The position numbers and the translations under genes are program-made. The notes below the pieces were generated by a model. It did not search any database. It saw only the letters and a list, made by a program, of their open reading frames with translations, and was not told where the DNA came from. A stretch of 64,000 nucleotides of DNA, from NCBI GenBank assembly GCA_035048485.1, contig CM068581.1, positions 63,217,393-63,281,392 of the forward strand, in the 5' to 3' direction. Origin of the DNA: Pteria penguin (Eukaryota > Mollusca > Bivalvia > Pterioida > Pteriidae). Shown piece after piece: positions 52,172-64,000 of the stretch (within the stretch, counting starts at the first letter, position 1; each line of letters starts with the position of its first letter).

Positions 52172-54806
52172 CTGAAAAACAGCGACAACACTATTGTATG
52201 AACACCAGGAAATCCTAGCTTTGGATGGTCACTGGTCTAATAGTAATACTGCACAATCTACTCGTTTTTGAACCAAAATTGTATTATACATAAGATATAT
52301 GTAAAATAATGGTGTCCATATGCGAGAAAGTTTTCAGGAAATGATCAGGGTACCTTAATTACTGTACAGAGTAATTAAAGTATGCTGCACAGTCAATGTT
52401 ACACCTATAAACATGGTATGCACAAAGCAGCTTTGCTTATATCAAAGATGTAATACGACCTTCTTGTTTATATCGGTATGTGTATAATACATGTTAAAAC
52501 GTAAAACAGAAGAGCTTATCGTGCTGAGGGATGAACACCACTCACTCAATGAATAAATTAGATAAACCATATCAAATAATAGATAGATGTACTAATAATT
52601 ACAGCCTTTAGTTTGAAAGTACCTAAAAAGTTCAATGTAAGCAATTAAGATAATTAAAGCTTTAGGCAGCACTGAGTTGCCAATCCAGTATGCCTTCTTC
52701 TCTCCATACATACATGTAAAACTATTTTACTTATTTTCGCACAAGAGGTTTCAAAAACAAGGACTATCGTTTGGATTGTGGGCAGTTCGGCACGTGTCCC
52801 TTACAGCTATCTCTTTATCTGACACACACAAACCAAAATACTAAGTCATTAAAGGAACTACTGTACAAATGTTTAACAAGGAAGTAATAAACGGTGGATC
52901 ATGGGCTAAAAAGCCAAAACATCCTAGTGCATTCTAACACGACACCACCACCGTTTGTAAAACCCCACTTCTGCCTACACTATTAACACTTAGACCACAT
53001 TAATAGTCCTGATTATCTGAGAACACCACATTCTCATCTGAAACGTGTAAATGTATAAATATAATGAAGTAAATAAGATCACACTCTGTCTCCATATACA
53101 ACGTCTAATCAAAGCATTCCACTTCACCATACTAGCTTATTACATTAAAATTCAAGGATGCAATTTGTTGATCTGTCGCTATCAGTAATCAATCTATTTC
53201 GCGTTCTCTTCCAGAATCTCTTTCATCATACAATGTGGCACTCCAGGGAAGTCAATAGAAGAGGAATTTAACAGATGTACAATAATTAACGCATCGATGA
53301 GGACTGCAAGTGTGAAGAACGAAAATCTCGTATATGAAATAACTTCGTTACCGTTCTTCTTAATTTTAGTCACAAATTTCACTGTATTACCTTGTTTCAA
53401 GTATACACACTTTCAGGGACTGACTATGTGCATGTATAGTGATAAAGTGGTAACCCTCCAGTGGAAGCAACCCGATTTCGTAACCTCGGAATATTCCACC
53501 ACTTTACTTCCTGCTTCTTTTAGCGGTGTAGCTCCTGCCCTTCCCACCAAATCTATACGCCCGAAAATCGCTATAATTTGAATATTTCTGAAGACAAAGT
53601 CTTGAAAACTTGCCTCGGAAATTACAAAAAAAAACCCACAATCAAACAAAAAAGGAAAAATCACAAACAAACAAACAAACAGAAAACAAAAAAAAAAGTC
53701 GGAACTCACAACAACTTTAATATATCGGACTTTCCCCATGGTAAAATTCAGCAGGGTATATGAACCAACCCCCCCCCCCCCCCCTGCTGCCCCAAATAGG
53801 GATGAAATTAAGTACATATAATACGGAGAAGACATGCTATAAGAACGTAAACATACTATTTAAAACGCTGCGACAGAGTAACAACTACTTCGAACTCTGA
53901 CATGTACCTACATTTCACGACGAACATGTATTTTTGGTAGTTCATGCATATCCTTTCATGTCTGTTTGATTCTTGTTTTACCCTTTCATGAAATTCATTC
54001 ACAGAGTCAGGAACATTCATGCTTAATAACCGAGAACTTTTGTGATTGGCAACTGAGGGATTTTCATGTGCCAAGCGAATCCTTGACACGGGCACTCGCA
54101 TACATGTAATGTCTCCCACCTCGGATGTTCAGCGTGTATGACCAACTGCCCAACGACCCTTCAAATCGCATGAACTCGACTAAAATACCCATCCCACCGC
54201 TGGCGCTTTTACCACAAATGATAAGATAAAAAGTCAGATGCAGAAAGGAGCATGAAAACTTGGTTTATTTTATACCATACAAACACAGAGAATAGGAAAT
54301 TACCAGGGAGCGCACGGTGGGATTTCGAACGTCATATCTACTGAAGTAAAATGATTCAGCTTGCTACCTTAATGGGATTCCAGTTTATAAATACGGGGAT
54401 AACCCTCTGGACAAATAACGGTAATCCAAACCAAGGCCACCCCCTACTCCCATCTTTCCGATATGTACAAAGGAATCCTTTCATTTCTTTTTTTCACTCC
54501 TAAATACATGTAGTTTAACCTGGAGAGTGATCCAGCGCCCTCTGCCGGGGGTTCGAGGGGCGAATTTTGTCGATTTTGACAGATAATTGGTCAAAATACA
54601 GGGTTTTTTTGTTAAAAATTTTGGGTCATTGCCGGGAGGCCTCCCTCTGCGTCCCCCCCCCCTAAATCTCCCACTGAATTTTTTTTATTGTACCCACTCC
54701 CACAAATACTAAAAAGTAGCAGATGCACACTAAAACCAATTTCTCTATGTAAGTACTTACTTAAATTTGCCTCTTCCTCTTAGTATTTCCCTCTTTTTAA
54801 ATCTGT

Positions 54807-54866
54807 TTGATTGATTATCATTGCTAAATACGTCACTCCACGATCATTTCACGTATATGGTGAGGG
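54807..54866 (-). mobile_element. SINE family A 3' fragment
   Basis: ttgattgattatcattgcta then cgtcactccacgatcatttc and acgtatatggtga match the 3' end of family A on the minus strand. Confidence 0.65.
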
Positions 54867-55504
54867 TTTTTAACTCTGGTCTAATTTCTCTGACACGGAA
54901 ATATCTAATGCAAGAGTTACAAGAACTAGTAGTACCATGATTGTATGCGACAGGGAAAATTGTATCTTCGATGCAAGCCATCAGAACAGAATGGAACAGC
55001 CGCGAAGTGTTGAAAACGGCATATACACGTATTCGTTTACATAATAAAGCTGTGAGTTTTTTTATGCCAAGTGAACATTACAAGAAAAGGTTCCAGCGTG
55101 GTGAAAGAGAGAGAGACGTCCCAGGTACAAAATCTGGATGCAGAATAAAAAGTGATGTAGAGAAATTGATAACACTAACTACATTTTATTCAATGTGATA
55201 TGAAACTCGCGTGCTTGTATGCTACTTTGGGAATCGCTGGTAGATATCAGACAAAAGGGCGAGGTTTATGTTTATTATACTTTGTCATCCAGAGAGAAGG
55301 GGGAAAGTATTTAGAATATAATTATACTAATTATAATAAAGATTGGTTTTATGAATCCTTGACAGAATTGGGTTTTTTTTCAATCTGGATATATTCTGGA
55401 GGCTAATCATGGCCCGTCCACTAGTTTTAAACAGGTGAGGCAGGGCGGTAATCAGGCACCTAAAAGTCAGGTAAAACAATCTGAGAGTTACACTAATATT
55501 TAGA

Positions 55505-55567
55505 ACATCTGATATGTTTAAACATTATTAAAACAATCTTATAATAATGTTTAAACATATCAAATGT
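55505..55567. repeat. Hairpin with 26-bp arms and 11-base loop
   Basis: The left arm is acatctgatatgtttaaaca then ttatta. The right arm is taataatgtttaaacatatc then aaatgt. There is one mismatch in the stem. Confidence 0.9.
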
Positions 55568-55629
55568 TTTGTGTAACATGACTATTTAATTCGAACTGCA
55601 AAAGGTGAATCAATTTGGTTTCAATTAAA

Positions 55630-55790
55630 AAGGTAAAGTCAGAAGGAATACATATGTGAAATATGAAAGCCGTATCTCTTACTATTCACAACGAACGAAC
55701 ATTATTATACGTAAGGGGTTTTTTTTTTTTTGCCACCGACAGACAGACCAAAAAGTATAATATATGCCCCCCCCCCCCCCCCCGAATCGC
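55630..55790 (+). mobile_element. AACAAGAG-type element, 3' fragment
   Basis: It contains aatacatatgtgaaatatga, aaagccgtatctcttact and cgacagacagacc. It ends at atatgccccc and a long poly-C. Confidence 0.55.
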
Positions 55791-55843
55791 CGATTTCTAT
55801 GGCATTACAATATTTTCTTTTAATTTTGGATTCATAAACTCGA

Positions 55844-56112
55844 ATCCGGCGTGGCCTAGTGGTATTGCGCTCGCTCCTGATCGGGAGGCCGGGGTTTGAG
55901 TCCCGCTCTGGTCATGCCGGTGTCCTGTCTTTCGGATGAGACAGTGTAAACCGAGGCCCCGTGTCGTGGTATGCATGGCACGTTAAAGATCCCACACTGC
56001 TTCGGGTGGGTCCGTTGCAAAGGTGAAAATTTGTATTCCCCGCATCAGGCAGATGCCGTCACCATATACGTGAAATATTCGTGGTGTGACGTTAAACAAA
56101 AATCAATCAATC
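55844..56112 (+). mobile_element. tRNA-derived SINE, family A, intact reference copy
   Basis: The head ccggcgtggcctagtggtat carries the A box and ccggggtttgagtcccgctc the B box. The core is tgtctttcggatgagacagt, cacgttaaagatcccacact and gcttcgggtgggtccgttgc. The 3' end is gtggtgtgacgttaaacaaa, then ATCAATCAATCA. It gives the orientation and block order used to call the other copies. Confidence 0.9.
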
Positions 56113-57008
56113 ATAAACTCCCCGTCAATGTCCGGACTGTTTATCCGGTCCGTATATTATTTTGGAACCCCCCTCCCTTTTTTCTGTCATGGGCTTGCTT
56201 AATCCGTCAATAATTTATATATGACAGTGTGAATGGTACCACTTATTTGATGGCAGCAATATTGAAAGAGAGCAGAAGAGGAATATGAATTAATGTCAAC
56301 ATTGGACTGCATGATCCGTATCGATTATGCGGTCACATAACGCACCTCTATCCCCCATGACTCATTCACTACGTTCCCAAACACTGCGCTCACACTTCGG
56401 ATTTTAGCATACACAGACCCATGTGTGTCCCAAACAATGCATATAGTTCATGTGTCGATCATTCGTAGATCTATCTATGTAGATACTGGCAGGCCTGGGT
56501 GTTCTTTCTGAACCATAAGTGTAGATAATCGACAAGTGCTTAAATAGATAAGTAATCTGGGGGTTTTAAATGCTTAATCATACGCCTCGCTAATAAAACT
56601 GAATGTGTTACAAATGTCAACAACCCTCCTCCATTCCCCCTTTTCTTCTCTCTTTTGGAAATATGAAGTCAAAAAACAGTAGATTGAAAAATCCATCTGT
56701 ATCAACATCCCACCCCACCCCTCTTCTTTAGCGACTGGGATACACTCTGTCATATTAAATCAATAAATACAAAAGAGTACTACGTAAAAAGTCGAGATCA
56801 GTATACTCACACTTTCTTAAAAAGTACTGAATTGGTACATACATGTATATAGTATGTCTCTAAACTTTAAACGATGACCTACATTTGATTAAACATATTT
56901 TATGCAACACAGTCGCACCCCTATCTGTATTCTCAGTGCAGCTGTCAAATCATCGTATAATGCAGCAATTATGCGAGCGATAAGGATATAAACGTTTAAC
57001 CCACTTAC

Positions 57009-57250
57009 CCGTGTTCAACCGAAAAACAATGCCTCACGTTAACATTCCATCGCCTTCCCTATCACTAAATGGAGTAAAGCACGATCAGACAAAACAGAAC
57101 ACCGGTGCGGCGTTAAGGTATACAGAGCCTCCGACTGATAAACTCCCCCTATTACAAACGGCTAAATACACAAAATCCCTCCAAGAGAAATTCTTCACAG
57201 TTTAATGTGCGCTTCAGTTGCTTCCATGCTTTGGAACCAAGCGCGAGCGA
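57009..57250 (-). promoter_or_regulatory. Candidate 5' UTR exon / promoter-proximal patch
   Basis: The patch is richer in CpG than its surroundings and carries a near-perfect minus-strand donor (ACGG|GTAAGTGG at 57009). ATGs inside it open only very short frames. If used, it could splice to the exon at 51980-52171, whose third codon is ATG. Confidence 0.3.
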
Positions 57251-58947
57251 CTGCCAAACTCGAAACTTCGGAGGTAAACAACGTGCACCGGGGGATTAAA
57301 TGCCTCTTATGGGTTGAAATGTAAACATTTAAGTGTAGAATTAGCTTTCAGCCTGTTAGATAATCCGACAATAAACATCATAGGTTAGGACAGGTAGTGG
57401 TAAAAACAATGCTCGTACCTTGTTACCAATACTGGCGGCGATTGGACGCTGTTCTGACGGGCGCTACAGGAAATGCCGGTACAAATGCGTTATTACGAAT
57501 TGAGCTGTATAACATAGTTCAGGTATGCAAAAACACTATGAGCAGAAACAAGGTTGAACTGTTTCGACTTAATTGTATTTCGAACTGTTCTACTCTTTAT
57601 CTTATTTTACACGCTTTCTAACGAGGCTCAGCCTAGGAGATTGTGTGTCAAAGACGGTCTTTCATCAGCTTTCTCATTAACAAAATTTTGTTTTAAATGT
57701 CTCTGAATGATAACATTGTTCAGATATAAATACAAACAGTCGGAAAAGGATCAATATATCCCAACACATACATGTCCAATGTTCAATTACATGTATATAC
57801 AAATACGTTTCTTCATATCTATATAAATTCTAAAATCCACAGCAATACATCTGGTTTGCAATGCAGATATTCCAAGTTCGATTCCTGAACTGTGCAGCAG
57901 TGCTACTACGTTTCCTGTTTGAATCCCAAACCAAGACCAAACTTAAATTATATAACAGATTCAAATCCCAAACGCATCGTTACAAAATATCAATGGGAAT
58001 ATCAGATATTACTTTGCACACGGAAACCCTCTGTATTTGTCATCAATCAGTCTCTATCCCTGTCTAAACGTATCCTACTACAGTATTCCTCAACAATCAA
58101 ACTACTAAATCAATTTCTTGTTATGATTTATGATAACAACCGTAGTCAAGAAAGCCCAAGAAAAAAACCCCGAAAATATCAATAATTTTCAAACATCATC
58201 TATCAAAGTGATGCAACGGGCATATAAATAAATATCAACAGATGTTGAATTTTAAGTATTACTGATGCAGGAACATGAAGCATCTGGTTTTGTTGAAAAC
58301 ATAAGCAGAATGTTTTTTATCTGTTGTTATATACACCACTTCAGTCGTGTTTCAGCAAAAATGCGGCGGCACCCACTTGGCAAGTTACATGGAAATATAT
58401 TCTTGTACAAATGCACCCGTCCAGAATATTGAGAATTCTTTCGCTTTGGGATGCAGACATGAATTAAAACGTAACATTCCCTACACCAATGTCACAACGA
58501 CAAAGGAAGTGGCATTCAAACTACTTATAACCTTTCTGCACTAGATCGATGTGTTCTCTGCATCCCACTTCGAGTTTGGAAAGGAAGAGCCCGAGTTGGA
58601 TATCTGGTAAGATTTATTGTATAAATCATTTGATAAATTTTTAGCAAAAAGGTGGGAGTCTAATCTCTTTGCTGTAAATTCCCCATTGAATTTATAAAGA
58701 AAATTACTTTTCGATCTGTGGTTTATACATTGTACACGTATGTATTGGCAAACGAATGAAAAAAGAAAAAAAAATTAAAAGCAAGGATCTGTATTCCCTA
58801 ATTCTATAGATTTTTCCATTTTCAATAATTTTTTAAACTTTCACAAATAATGGCCAAGATATAGTAAACTTGCATTGCAACTACAAAAAGTTCTCTGTCT
58901 AAATCAACAGATTAGGTTACAAATATATTTAATCGTTCAACCAAAGT

Positions 58948-59141
58948 CAGGCGCGGATCCAGATTTTTTTTTCCCGAGAGAGTCCACTCCCAATGAATTT
59001 CCTGAGAGGAGGTCCATCCATGTTTTGTGTGTCAAATTACTTATTATACAAATGTACATCGAAATAAATCAAAAAAAGTAATTTTCGCTGAATCGCAAGG
59101 TGGATCCCGATCCCTGGTGCACCCTTCTGGATCCGCGCATG
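58948..59141 (+). mobile_element. hAT-like MITE, CAGGCGCGGATCCAGA ends
   Basis: The left end caggcgcggatccaga and right end tctggatccgcgcatg are inverted copies. AAAGT flanks both sides, a partial target duplication. No ORF. Confidence 0.8.
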
Positions 59142-59399
59142 AAAGTCTCATTAGTTCTTCCAACCAGAAGCGACACGTCGGAAAACGTGAAATAAATTGA
59201 ATCACACACGATCTACGAAATCTACCGACGATAAAGATCAATGCCGACTAACGAGGACATCAATTTGGTCAAATTTGACTCATACTGTTAATAAACGACT
59301 AAAATAGATCAATACTCGTCCGGCGTCACCGAATACGTAATGCACTTTCACAATTATCGATCTCTTCCGAAATACCATCATCGAAGTCAACTTCTATCA

Positions 59400-59620
59400 G
59401 GGTCCAGCGCCATAAACTGAGAATATACATAAGTCAAAAATTTATATTCTTCTTTTCATCAGTGAATTAATAAATGGGATTTGGATTTTATTTAGTTCTA
59501 TTCCACTAATAAATAGAATTAAACCATTCTGCATTAAAATGTATTTGAACGTTTGATAAAGGAATAAATTAAAATGAAATTTTTTACTTAAGTATATTCT
59601 CAGTTTATGGCGCCGGACCC
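59400..59620. mobile_element. MITE with 34-bp terminal inverted repeats (GGGTCC ends)
   Basis: The left end gggtccagcgccataaactg, then agaatatacataag, is the inverse of the right end cttaagtatattctcagttt, then atggcgccggaccc. The inside is AT-rich without an ORF. Confidence 0.85.
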
Positions 59621-59643
59621 AGATCCTCAGTACGGATGTCCAT

Positions 59644-59818
59644 CATGCATGGATCCAGAGGAGTGGACTGGGGCTCTGGACCCACCCTGAAAATGACTTT
59701 TCTTTTCATTTTTATATATAAATTAAGTAATTTTACACACAAAAACATGATGGAACCCCTCTCGGAAAATCCAATGGGGGCGGAACCCTTCTGGACAAAA
59801 TAACTGGATCCGCGCCTG
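59644..59818 (-). mobile_element. hAT-like MITE, second copy, inverted
   Basis: It ends actggatccgcgcctg and starts catgcatggatccaga. The inside is the reverse of 58948-59141 and includes cacacaaaaacatgatggaa and ggacccaccctgaaaatgac. It lies 23 bp from the GGGTCC MITE. Confidence 0.78.
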
Positions 59819-61719
59819 ACCATCAACTAAAAGATATTCTTAAGAATCGAAAGTGTTGGAGAATTATCCCTAACTTTGCGAACATTAAACCAGATACGAG
59901 AAATTTCTTACATACGTCTGTGAAACACCGTACCACTATTTTCCCTTCTACCGGCGGCCAGTGTCACGTGGTGGAAGGAACCGCTGCACTCTGAGAAAAC
60001 CTTCGACCCTTGCAATGCATATTGACAGACCTTTTCCTCCCTCGCCATTTGGGATTCAAACCAGGAATTGACGCATAGGGAAAAACTACATGTAAAACAG
60101 GTTCTAGCGCAGCGCTTTATAATATTATGAGATAAAATAGAATATCAAATAAAGCGAATCACCGACCTCTGCGGTTGAGTGTTCAAATCAAAATAATAAT
60201 TTGAAACCTCTGACAAAACTACGAGATGAGGTTGAACCTTAGTTTAAGCAAAACCTCCCAGTTTTACTCATATGCGATCTTAGTCAATTCAATACAACTA
60301 TACATTGAATCAGCTTTGATAGGAGTTAACAATGGTCAGTGAAGGGTCAGAACATGTCCAACAACCATGTCTGACTCAATAAACAAACAAAATGGCATAT
60401 TGCATTACTGAATTGTACATTGAATGCATCTTTAGCAATTATTGATCCCTCCCAAATTACATTACACAAACAACTCCTTGAGGTTTAAAGACTAATGAAT
60501 AACAGTAACATACGATGGTCATCGAAGGGGCAAAACACTCCGGACAATACTCTAACAACTGGACTTAATTACAATGGACATTAAGTAAGGGTATTTCATA
60601 GAACGATATGGCGATAGGGGAGCACATTTAAAACTTGTTATCGGGTAAAGTGTATCAGAACGGGGTCGGTAAGTTAAAAAGGACTTCAGTACTAAACTAT
60701 AATCCTATTATATGTATAATTAAAGCGATTTTGTGGGATTAAATGTATATCAAAGTTTTATCGGAACTTGCATAAAACCACTTCCAGTTTAGCTATGAGT
60801 ATAAAAGTTAACTGGTACGATGCATCCTTGTAAATTCAAAACTAGTCATAGTTTCATACTAAATTGTTAAAACTAATATTTCCTAAAGGCTATGAACACT
60901 GGTTGATGCCCCTCACTTGTATGACCTCACCTTGCCTAAAATAAATCGGAGAAAATTTCTTTCACAGGTGCTTGGAGAAATAGGAATAGATACAGTAGTT
61001 ATGTATACAATGTGTTTATTATTGTGTCCTATATATGATATCCAATGTAAACAATTGGATCTATTTCTGGTAGACAATCATGCAAACTGTAAAATATATA
61101 CACACAATACATATGTCTGGCGAAATGAGTTCTACCAAAGTATCACATATCACAATCATAACAGAGCTGTAGAACAGGTCTTTGATGTTTGAACTCTGAA
61201 TACATCCCAAATAAACAATCACAGCAAATCTCTCTCTCTCTCCCCTCCACTGGTCCAAAGTCATTACTTTAATTTGTTCTCGCCCTTATATCTTGTTCAA
61301 AGTAATAAATTAGTATTGATATCTTTCTTTTTATGAAATCTTATTTTTCAAACCAAATTGAATGGTTACACTTTCAATTATTTTATCAATATATATCTGA
61401 AAATAAAATGTTTTACAAAAGTTTAATTTGAATTTCTTACTGGGTTGAATATATTGCAACAATGAATATGATATAAACAGATGAAAAAAACAATTAAACA
61501 ATAATTATCAGGTCTTTACAAGAACGAAAATATACACCTGATATTTCTTGTTAAAATCTGTAAATATACTTAATAATATGAGATCTAATTCAGTTCAGTA
61601 TTTTCAATTTTTAGGTAATTTGTGAAAAATGAAAAACAACCAAAAATTAAGATACCAAATTTTATATTACTGGCATTTTCTTTTTTATTTTTGAAGTATA
61701 TGTAAATGTTTTTGTTTAT

Positions 61720-61723
61720 CTAT

Positions 61724-61754
<31 letters not shown>

Positions 61755-61760
61755 TTTTAA
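61720..61760. repeat. TTTA microsatellite
   Basis: About ten ttta units. Confidence 0.95.
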
Positions 61761-64000
61761 TTTTATATGCACCTTCATTAACTTAATTTCACTAATCAAC
61801 AAAAACAAATGTGAGGGGGCGGTGAACATTTGCCATGCCATTATACTTACTTATGTACCCTGCCTTCCTCCTTACATTTATCACCATACAGTTTGCATTT
61901 ACAGTTGACCAGTAGATCAAATTGCTGCATCAAATCCTCTCAGTCTATACCAAGTTTCAATAAGAAAGACTGATTTGTCTTTGCCATTTTTTATGTCTAA
62001 CTATAATTTTGAATAGTAAAAGATATTCTGCATGCACACAAGTACACAAACTGCAGCACCATTAACACAATGCACAAAATCCACCACTTTTATTTACCAT
62101 GTATACGAAATTCATGGTTGATTTTTCAATAAACCCTCCAATGACCAAGGTCAAGGTTAGAAAATTTTTGTTGGAAACAACAGGATTCTCTATATCAATT
62201 AGGTCAGTTCTTTGCCACTTGATATTGATGTACTACTAGACCCAGTGTCCATGCCATCTCAGTGTCCAAATTCAAACACTCAGGTTTCAGGGTTGAATTT
62301 TCATCATCTGCGATGACAGAATGTCCCGAGGGATAACAGAAAACTTACTCATCTTATCACATTATGATTACCCGCATTTACTTAACACAAATCCTTCAAA
62401 TTACAAACAGTGGCATTTGATATTTATACACAAACAGAGTTATCTCTCTTTGGCAGATATTATATCCATCATGCTTATTACTTGTTCAAATAACAATCCA
62501 GCCACGCTAAGAATCCCCAACAACAAAGCCATTCAACCACTAACAAATTACATATGTCAATAAGGAAATATTTCTGTTTCCGAACATGCTTCAAAAGTTT
62601 GTTGAAACCTGTTTGAATTATTAATTTACCTCAGTAATAAAATACATGTTAGCAATATTCAATTCAGGTTGTGATCCGTGGTTGAAACTCATACTCAGTA
62701 TGACCTCATTGCTCAATATCTAAAGTATCATTATTGATTGAAACCATAAATGAACAATTTTCAATTAACTTAACAATCAAATATGCATGCATATATGCTT
62801 AGTTTTTTGAAAACCAATAAAACTTCTACTGCTATCAATGGCTATGCTAATATTTGAGTGGCACCTCATTTCATTACTTGAATGAAAACAATCATTTGTA
62901 AAAGCCATCGTAAAACATCTGCAGTATTTACTCTCTCTTACAAAGTACAACTTCTAACTCTTACCTTCTCCCATGTTATAAACAGTCCTCTTTTAAGTTC
63001 ACATGTCTACTACAGTACTGGAGATTTAAACTACGGGAGACAACTCTCAGAATAAATTTGAAACATTTATTATATACACGTAGTAAGGGGTTGTATCAAA
63101 ACTCATGTTTCATTCCTCAAATTTATTACATCTTTTGTATGTATAAATGAATATTATCTTTCGTACACTTGAGCTGTTGTACCAAAAGTATCTACTTTTG
63201 CCCTTGATTTATCTTTTGGCAAATTAATATTAATTCAATTGGCATTTTTTTTAGATGGAAGCAGTTCTTAGGACTCAGGCAAAAAATTTTAAATATAATG
63301 TTATATCATATTATGGTAAGCTGTAACCTTGAGGTAATGAGGGTTGCATACCTATGTGACGTCCTCCTCCCCCCAAATCCATCTTTTAAAAAAATCTTTT
63401 AAATCTGCAAATGGTATTTTAGTGGTTTTACTGAGAGGTAAAAATAAAAGAATTAAAGACTTTTAAACATGACACAGTATTATTTCATATCATTTCTATA
63501 TGTAACTGCTTAAAGACTGCTATAGAGAAATATTGTATAGTTCTACAATTTTAATCTGTTTTGCAACACTAAAATCTATACTAATAGATGAAAATCTTAA
63601 TCAATATTCTCAAAAGAGAATTTTCTACAGTGATTATGGGTCAATAAGGAAATTTTATCCACACTTTTATCAAATACTTAAACAAGGGTCTCAAAATTTT
63701 CAATATTTTCTTTTTTTTACAATATCTTTATGAAATAAATATCATTACCCTTTATTTAAGGAATAAATCTAACTATTTTTCAAAAGATAAAGGTATTTTT
63801 CAGAAAACAGCAGGGAAAAGCTTGTATCATATGGGGGAGGGGGTATACATCCAACCATCAAACTATCTCAATTTATTCCTCATCTTTTTTTCTTTCAAAA
63901 TTCTCAAATAATAAAGTCAAGAATGAGTTTCCCTTATGATTTATTTGTTTTGAGCACAAGAGTAAAGTCACAAAAAAATGTGATGTTACGTCAGAGAAGA

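Larger units (their letters stand above)
52172..64000. other. Upstream region with no recognised exon
   Basis: It is presumably intron or promoter of the same gene. Repeats are listed separately. Candidate first-exon signals lie at 53982-54101 and near 57009-57250. 52200-53100, 54870-55440, 56120-57000, 57600-58900, 59850-61700 and 61760-64000 hold nothing I can name on either strand. Confidence 0.7.

Noticed and set aside
53413..53835. 140-codon minus-strand ORF
   Set aside because: It includes poly-C and A-rich low-complexity sequence and has no recognisable domain; only its 3' part looks mildly coding-like.
57397..57621. Plus-strand ORF in the CpG-richer patch (YWRRLDAVLTGATGNAG)
   Set aside because: No recognisable family, no splice structure; more likely promoter-proximal sequence of the minus-strand gene or chance.
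52172..64000. Search for dystrophin CH-domain exons (actin-binding) on the minus strand
   Set aside because: No stretch resembling the CH1 or CH2 motifs was found; they probably lie upstream of the window.

Overview
The window is animal nuclear DNA: AT-rich, intron-dominated and dense in SINEs, MITEs and minisatellites. It holds most of the central rod of one large gene on the minus strand. All 38 exons I could read belong to a dystrophin/utrophin-family protein. The style of the repeats (tRNA-derived SINEs ending in ATCAATCAATCA, and AACAAGAG elements that carry GGTCAAGGTCA and GACGGACGGAC stretches) suggests a mollusc, most likely a bivalve. That taxonomic call is an inference.

Gene layout. 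Transcription runs from high to low coordinates. The first recognised exon (51980-52171) carries the end of hinge 1 and the start of spectrin-like repeat R1. The exons then encode R1-R3, hinge 2 (40105-40359), R4-R19, and the start of hinge 3, which runs off the left edge (1-85). The exons total about 6.5 kb (about 2160 codons). Splice phases join without a break through all 37 internal junctions, and every intron has GT-AG ends. Many exon lengths equal those of human DMD as I remember them (for example 182, 180, 88, 242, 213, 114, 162, 174, 156, 173, 176, 148 and 150 nt), so the intron map is deeply conserved. R15 and R19, which vertebrate utrophin lacks, are both present. The actin-binding CH domains, the WW/EF/ZZ region and the C-terminus are not in the window. 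The CH exons presumably lie beyond 64000.

Regions. 1-8003: seven exons for R16-R19 and hinge 3, the last part of the R15/R16 exon, SINEs, and a truncated duplicate of the R17 exon. 8004-18874: a 10.9-kb intron with two candidate alternative first exons. One encodes a 38-residue transmembrane leader (11766-11879), the other an eight-residue leader (13604-13627), and both end in the phase needed to splice to the next dystrophin exon. 18875-45134: a regular run of exons for R2-R15. 45135-51141: a 6-kb intron. 51142-52171: R1. 52172-64000: no recognisable coding exon; repeats, nested MITEs, one intact SINE and a GC-richer patch near 57.0-57.5 kb with a strong minus-strand splice donor.

The most interesting idea is that this gene may make a short dystrophin that is itself membrane-anchored. 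The predicted topology (acidic N-terminus outside, basic residue and rod inside) would put the rod in the cytoplasm. This needs transcript evidence. I saw no convincing plus-strand gene.
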